Source: Tissierella sp032104385
GTDB lineage: Bacteria > Bacillota > Clostridia > Tissierellales > Tissierellaceae
Length of the DNA stretch: 64,000 nt
Direction of reading: 5' to 3'
NCBI RefSeq assembly: GCF_032104385.1
Contig: NZ_DAMCHJ010000004.1
Span: forward strand, 117,984 to 181,983
The position numbers and the translations under genes are program-made. Below, piece by piece: positions 60,974-64,000 of the stretch; the stretch's first letter is position 1, and each line of letters starts with the position of its first letter. The notes under the pieces are model-generated. The model saw only the letters and a list, made by a program, of their open reading frames with translations. It did no database searches and was not told where the DNA came from.

Positions 60974-61726
60974 TTGGATATAATAAAGGATTTTATGATG
61001 CTTAATAAGCAAGTTTTTAGGAAAACATTAAATAGTCTAAGGGATAATGGTGTTATAATTTTTACAGGAATAGTATATATGATTTTAAATATTGCTATTT
61101 TTACTGTAGTTTTGACTATATTTACAGGAGTGCTATCTATTTTTGCAGGGATTATTTTAGCAGTAGTTAGTGCTAGTTTAATTTCAAACTATTTGTACTT
61201 GTTATATAATATAATTAACTATAACAAGATAACTTTTCAAGATTTTAAAGATGGATTTAAATACTTTCTCAGAAAAGTCTATACTGTATTCTTTTTTGCT
61301 TGGATAGGTAGTTATTTATTATCTATTATTCAAGGAATATTAGGATTTAATGCATATATATTAAATATAATAATAACAGTTTCTATATTTTTCATACTTA
61401 ATGCATTGCCAGAAACTTTGTATTTAAAGGTCTTAGAACCAATGGATAGTATTATGTACTCCATTGATTTTATTAAAGATAATTGGTTAAATTGGCTATT
61501 GCCAAACATACTGTTTTATGGGATTCTTTATTATCTTACAGGTAATATTATCACAGATTTATTTGCGACGCATCTATCCTTTGGGTTTAATTTTGGTACA
61601 TCCAGTATTATAAAATATCTGTTGGGACAAGGACTATTTTCATTTATAATGATTTATAGAGGGCATTTATTTAAATTATTAAGCACTAGCACTAGAAGAA
61701 AAAGAATGTTTATGAATAAGTTTTAA
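60974..61726 (+). CDS. membrane protein of unknown function
   Basis: 250 aa with about six hydrophobic segments (about 27-60, 60-85, 105-125, 130-150, 170-190, 215-232) and a basic C terminus. There are no recognisable motifs; the layout resembles DUF975/YesL-like membrane proteins only in general character. The start is TTG 60974 behind AAAGGAG. It lies between the radical SAM gene and a TPR gene in a probable operon. Confidence 0.6.
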   Translation: MDIIKDFMMLNKQVFRKTLNSLRDNGVIIFTGIVYMILNIAIFTVVLTIFTGVLSIFAGIILAVVSASLISNYLYLLYNIINYNKITFQDFKDGFKYFLRKVYTVFFFAWIGSYLLSIIQGILGFNAYILNIIITVSIFFILNALPETLYLKVLEPMDSIMYSIDFIKDNWLNWLLPNILFYGILYYLTGNIITDLFATHLSFGFNFGTSSIIKYLLGQGLFSFIMIYRGHLFKLLSTSTRRKRMFMNKF

Positions 61727-61742
61727 GAATAGAAGGTGGATT

Positions 61743-62876
61743 ATGGAATTTATTAATGAGTATTTTAAGAAGAAAACTAATAAAATTACATTTATTGAAT
61801 TGAAAAAAGGAGCAATTACTAATATCAAGGGTTATCCTATAGATAAGGATATTCCTCTTCCTATATTAACGGATGTTTTAGTTAGTGAGATTATAGAAGG
61901 TAATATGGAAGAAGAAATAAAACTATCAAATGTGATAGATGGAATTATTTATTTGATGGGTATAGATTCTTTGTTTATGCATATGGAGGATTACAAGAAC
62001 ATTCTAATGTCTTATAATAAAAAAGCTGAAGATTATATTTTTTATCAAGGGATTAGGAGTATGGAAGAAAATGATTATGATAGTGGGGCTGTTTATTTTA
62101 GAGCATTAAAATATATTAACCCGAAAAATGTTAATGGCATATTTAATTATGCCATAGCTTTAGAGGAAATAGCAAAAGGATATTTTGAAAAGGAAGAAAA
62201 TGAAAAAGGGATAAAGTTTCTTGATAAATCTACAAATGAACTAGAGACTATTTTAGATATAGATGATAAATATCCATTGGCATATTATAAATTGGGATAT
62301 CATTATAAATTTTCAGAGCAATATTTAAAAGCAAAGCTTATTTGGACAAAGCATTTAATTTTAGATAAGGATGAGCTAAGACTTCAAGAAATAAGGGGAG
62401 AAATAGAGCTTATTGAAAATGATGTGGCGATGGAAGCGGGATTAACATATTTATCACGTGAGTATTTTGATAAGGCTTTAGATATATTTTTAAAGCTATT
62501 ATCTAAATTTGATAAATGGTGGGAACTTAAATATCTAATAGGAGTTTGTTATAAAGGACTTGCAGATTTTGAAAATGCAATTGATTATTTTGAGGAAGCT
62601 TTAGAACTTTATAAATTAGATTCTAATCTCTATAATGAATTGGGAATATGCTTATTTACTATAGGAGATATAAGTAATGCTGTAGATGTGTTCACGGAAG
62701 GTATTGAAAATATATCAGATGATTATAAACTTATGTTTAATAGGGGGTTATGTTATTTACAATTAGGGAAACTAAAAGATGCCTATAGTGATATACAAAA
62801 TGCAGTAATATTAAATCCTAATGATATAAATATGAATACCCAGAAAGAAGCATTAGAAAAACTTATAAATAAATAA
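61743..62876 (+). CDS. TPR-repeat protein
   Basis: 377 aa. The first ~100 residues are a non-TPR N-terminal region. Tetratricopeptide repeats run from about 97 to the end, for example AVYFRALKYINPKNVNGIFNYA, NAIDYFEEALELYKLDSNLY and AVDVFTEGIENISDDYKLMFN. No signal peptide, so a cytosolic scaffold is likely. GAAGGTGG precedes the ATG. It is the third gene after the radical SAM protein and 8-23 bases before the phosphate butyryltransferase gene. Partner unknown. Confidence 0.82.
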   Translation: MEFINEYFKKKTNKITFIELKKGAITNIKGYPIDKDIPLPILTDVLVSEIIEGNMEEEIKLSNVIDGIIYLMGIDSLFMHMEDYKNILMSYNKKAEDYIFYQGIRSMEENDYDSGAVYFRALKYINPKNVNGIFNYAIALEEIAKGYFEKEENEKGIKFLDKSTNELETILDIDDKYPLAYYKLGYHYKFSEQYLKAKLIWTKHLILDKDELRLQEIRGEIELIENDVAMEAGLTYLSREYFDKALDIFLKLLSKFDKWWELKYLIGVCYKGLADFENAIDYFEEALELYKLDSNLYNELGICLFTIGDISNAVDVFTEGIENISDDYKLMFNRGLCYLQLGKLKDAYSDIQNAVILNPNDINMNTQKEALEKLINK

Positions 62877-62899
62877 TACTAAATATGGGGGGATCAATG

Positions 62900-63811
62900 A
62901 TGGAAATCAAAAAGCTAGAAGAATTATTAAAACTAGAATATCAAGAACCTATGAAGCTTGCAGTAGTAGCTTGTCATGATGAAGAGGTTTTAGAAGCTGT
63001 ATTTGAGAGTAAAAAGCTTGGTATAGCTGAACCAATATTAATTGGTGATAGAGAAAGAACAATTAATATTGCCAAAGAAAAAGGGTTTGATGTAAGCTCC
63101 TATACAATAATAGATGAAACAGATTTAAGTGCGGCGGCAGAAATAGGGGTTAAAATGGTATCAAAAGGGAAAGCTAATTTTATAATGAAAGGTTTAGTTG
63201 ATACTTCCATACTATTAAAAGCAGTTTTGAATAAAGAGTGGGGGCTTAGAACTGATTCCCTACTATCTCATGTAATGTTATATGAGATACCGAATTACTC
63301 AAAGTTAATTTACTTAACTGATGGTGGAATGAATTTACAACCAACATTAGAAGATAAGGCAAAGATCATAGAAAATGCAGCAGTAGTAGGAAAGGCATTA
63401 GGAAAAGCAGAAGTTAAGGTAGCTTGTCTAGCTGCTAAGGAAAAATTGGATCCCAAAATGATAGCAACAGTAGATGCTAGTGAACTGAAGAGTAGATATG
63501 GGGAAGGAAAGTTTTCAAAGGGAATTATAGTAGATGGGCCTATGGCATTAGACTTAGCAGTATCTTCATCCTCTGCCGAGATAAAGGGATATAAATCGGT
63601 TGTTGCAGGAAATGCAGATATTTTATTAGTTCCAAATATTGAAATGGGAAATGGAATTGGAAAAAGTATTACTTATTTTGCAGGTGGAAAATCTGCGGGG
63701 ATAGTAATGGGTGCGAAAGTTCCTATAGTACTGGTGTCTCGTGCGGATGACCATGAAGCAAAATTATATTCAATTGCGTTAGGTAGTTTAGTAGCTGATT
63801 ATAACAAATAG
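62900..63811 (+). CDS. ptb: phosphate butyryltransferase
   Basis: 303-aa phosphotransacylase of the Ptb branch converting butyryl-CoA + Pi to butyryl phosphate + CoA, feeding butyrate kinase and ATP formation. Conserved segments: NFIMKGLVDTSILLKAVLN, LTDGGMNLQPTLEDK, VDGPMALDLAVS and GNADILLVPNIEMGNGIGKS. Start: GGGGGG at 62887-62892 favours ATG 62900 (or 62897) over ATG 62885, which overlaps it. A butyrate kinase gene, common next to ptb, is not in the remaining 190 bases. Confidence 0.88.
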   Translation: MEIKKLEELLKLEYQEPMKLAVVACHDEEVLEAVFESKKLGIAEPILIGDRERTINIAKEKGFDVSSYTIIDETDLSAAAEIGVKMVSKGKANFIMKGLVDTSILLKAVLNKEWGLRTDSLLSHVMLYEIPNYSKLIYLTDGGMNLQPTLEDKAKIIENAAVVGKALGKAEVKVACLAAKEKLDPKMIATVDASELKSRYGEGKFSKGIIVDGPMALDLAVSSSSAEIKGYKSVVAGNADILLVPNIEMGNGIGKSITYFAGGKSAGIVMGAKVPIVLVSRADDHEAKLYSIALGSLVADYNK

Positions 63812-63955
63812 AGAATAAAGTTAGATGTATTAGAATTGATATATTTTTGTTGCTTAGATTAGCAATTATAGAGTATATGATATTGTAAGAATGTATTTAA
63901 TACATCCAATTATTTACTTGTTTAGGAAAAGTTGAATGTTTTTTAAAAAAAGGTG

Positions 63956-63984
63956 TTGACTTTATATATAAAACCGTGTATTAT
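63956..63984 (+). promoter_or_regulatory. strong promoter at the right edge
   Basis: TTGACT (63956-63961), 17-base spacer, TATTAT (63979-63984) overlapping TATAAT, preceded by an A/T tract (about 63936-63951) like an UP element. It resembles rRNA or tRNA operon promoters. The transcribed product lies outside the window. Confidence 0.6.
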
Positions 63985-64000
63985 AATAAAAGTCGGCTGC

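Noticed and set aside
1..64000. tRNA or rRNA genes, insertion sequences, prophage or attachment sites
   Set aside because: I looked in all intergenic stretches and saw no cloverleaf with a GTTCGAATC-like arm, no rRNA sequence, no transposase or integrase and no target duplications. A weak tRNA could still be missed by eye.

Overview
The window is about 64 kb of AT-rich DNA (I judge roughly 30% G+C by eye) from a low-GC Gram-positive anaerobe. A member of the Clostridia or Tissierellia is the best fit. The supporting genes are hcp, an acetogen- or methanogen-type corrinoid methyltransferase set with its ATP-dependent reductive activator, phosphate butyryltransferase, T-box leaders, an L20 leader, a fluoride riboswitch and a cobalamin riboswitch, many TTG/GTG starts and strong AGGAGG ribosome-binding sites. 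I see no rRNA, tRNA, CRISPR array, transposase or prophage. One 10-N scaffold gap lies at 36106-36115.

Layout. 1-893: lipoyl synthase lipA behind the tail of another gene. 1067-6409: a five-gene corrinoid methyltransferase operon (corrinoid protein, three UroD-type methyltransferases, RACo-like activator). 6513-7812: a fluoride riboswitch and a cation/proton antiporter. 7872-8715 (minus): small XRE regulator and a HAD nucleotidase-like protein. 8887-12900: a heterodimeric ABC exporter and an acyl-CoA thioesterase. 12954-19872: a histidine operon hisZGDCBAF(IE), lacking hisH, behind what looks like a ribosome-mediated attenuator with a leader peptide carrying three His codons. 19957-23239 (minus): DUF6320 protein, condensation-fold acyltransferase, HSL-type esterase, YciI protein. 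23449-27422: DJ-1 protein, then an unusual cytosolic four-gene set (DUF1858-fused ferric-type binding protein without signal peptide, HypB-like GTPase, permease-less ABC ATPase, zinc-ribbon protein). 27491-28812 (minus): bactofilin and M23 endopeptidase. 29044-30696: hcp behind an HcpR-type box. 30752-33406: thrS behind a T-box and three ~108-bp structured repeats. 33450-36550: a short FtsH-like protease (minus) and a PepV-type dipeptidase crossed by the scaffold gap. 36644-39158: a cobalamin riboswitch, two tandem terminators and sucCD. 39351-41177: an aromatic-acid-exporter-like protein and infC-rpmI-rplT with L20 leader. 41299-44109: K+ uptake pair and an rRNA methyltransferase. 44116-53149: pheST, zapA, a U32 peptidase gene split by one in-frame stop, mutS2. 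53271-55860: a MerR-methyltransferase fusion and an MFS exporter. 55930-58852: T-box, argS and an unknown gene. 59206-63811: B12-binding radical SAM protein, membrane protein, TPR protein, phosphate butyryltransferase. A strong rRNA-like promoter sits at the right edge.

The window is rich in RNA-level control: a leader-peptide attenuator, two T-boxes, two riboswitches, an L20 leader and a short hairpin attenuator before pheS. B12 chemistry recurs in the methyltransferase operon, the radical SAM protein and the cobalamin-switched sucCD. The best candidate for an undescribed system is the four-gene set at 24189-27422. Two of its proteins start with similar DUF1858-like modules, and it has no membrane partner.
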